A stretch of DNA of 6,236 bases from assembly GCA_007116685.1 (NCBI GenBank), contig SKIC01000175.1, positions 1 to 6,236 on the forward strand, read 5' to 3'. A program made the translations under genes and the position numbers. Below the pieces are notes generated by a model, which ran no database searches, was not told the origin of the DNA, and was given only the letters and a program-made list of their open reading frames with translations. Every line of letters begins with the position of its first letter. Positions within the stretch are counted from its first letter, which is position 1. This document shows, one piece after another, positions 6,013 to 6,236 of the stretch. Source of the DNA: Balneolales bacterium (GTDB lineage: Bacteria > Bacteroidota > Rhodothermia > Balneolales > Natronogracilivirgulaceae).

Positions 6013-6236
6013 TAAATACCGAGGTCTTCAAATAATTCTTCAGTCTTGTTTCTTGAAGTTAAATCACGACGATTGTAGGCATCATTCAAAGCTTCCTGAG
6101 TCTCATTATTAGGAAGTTTTAACGGGAATGGTAAACGCCTCTGTAGTTGTACCTGTTTGAAGAATAGACGAATGGCCTCAGTTGTGGTTAAACCAAGCTG
6201 ATTTAAAATTCTTTCGGTTTCTTCTTTGAGCTCAGG
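6012..6236 (-). CDS. dinJ: DinJ/RelB-family antitoxin, N-terminus beyond the window (partial)
   Basis: Reading the - strand from the right edge gives 74 codons and a TAA at 6014-6012. The fragment begins PELKEETERILNQLGLT and continues TTEAIRLFFKQVQLQ and LPFPLKLPN. This is the DinJ/RelB antitoxin pattern: a ribbon-helix-helix DNA-binding part (the LGLT-x-x-EAIRLF helix) followed by the conserved L-P-F-x-x-K-x-P linker and a C-terminal toxin-binding tail ending ELFEDLGI. Only the first ~10-15 residues, including the DNA-contacting beta strand, should be missing. It should bind and neutralise the YafQ toxin encoded immediately downstream and repress their shared promoter, which lies beyond base 6236. 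No frameshift or internal stop is seen. Confidence 0.92.
   Translation of the reverse strand, partial: PELKEETERILNQLGLTTTEAIRLFFKQVQLQRRLPFPLKLPNNETQEALNDAYNRRDLTSRNKTEELFEDLGI

Overview
The window looks like a chromosomal segment from a member of the Bacteroidota/Rhodothermota/Balneolota group, most likely a Balneolaceae-like bacterium. The main evidence is the C-terminal secretion signal of the first gene (LSQNYPNPFNPTTQ at its start, LTRKMMLIK at its end). This is a type IX secretion sorting domain in a form I associate with Balneola relatives. The AT-rich base composition and the absence of strong Shine-Dalgarno sites fit. The taxonomic call is inference from memory of these families, not a search result.

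Layout, left to right: (1) Bases 1-3504, + strand: the 3' 1167 codons of a very large exported protein whose start lies outside the window. It carries the end of an FG-GAP-type repeat region, a block of VCBS/FG-GAP-like propeller blades, an FN3-like domain, a second block of seven blades, a second FN3-like domain and the type IX sorting domain. (2) Bases 3505-3828: an intergenic region with a strong intrinsic terminator for gene 1. Beyond it are two different perfect 22-bp palindromes with the same 9-4-9 geometry, placed upstream of the next gene. (3) Bases 3829-5646, + strand: a complete secreted GH13 alpha-amylase-family glycosidase with all catalytic residues. (4) Bases 5647-5742: a short convergent gap with no clear terminator. 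(5) Bases 5743-6236, - strand: a type II toxin-antitoxin pair. The YafQ-family toxin is complete; the DinJ/RelB-family antitoxin reads in from the right edge, lacks its N-terminus, and overlaps the toxin start by one base (TAATG).

How they relate: the terminator and the 324-bp gap argue that the large surface protein and the glycosidase are separate transcription units. The glycosidase has a Sec signal but no type IX domain, so it probably acts in the periplasm on alpha-glucan oligosaccharides. The repeat protein probably goes to the cell surface or medium. The toxin-antitoxin pair converges on the glycosidase and looks like an independent accessory cassette. No RNA genes, CRISPR arrays or insertion sequences were seen. 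Each gene belongs to a known family; the less ordinary signals are the paired palindromes, the single cysteine pair in the giant protein and the tryptophan-rich insert in the glycosidase.
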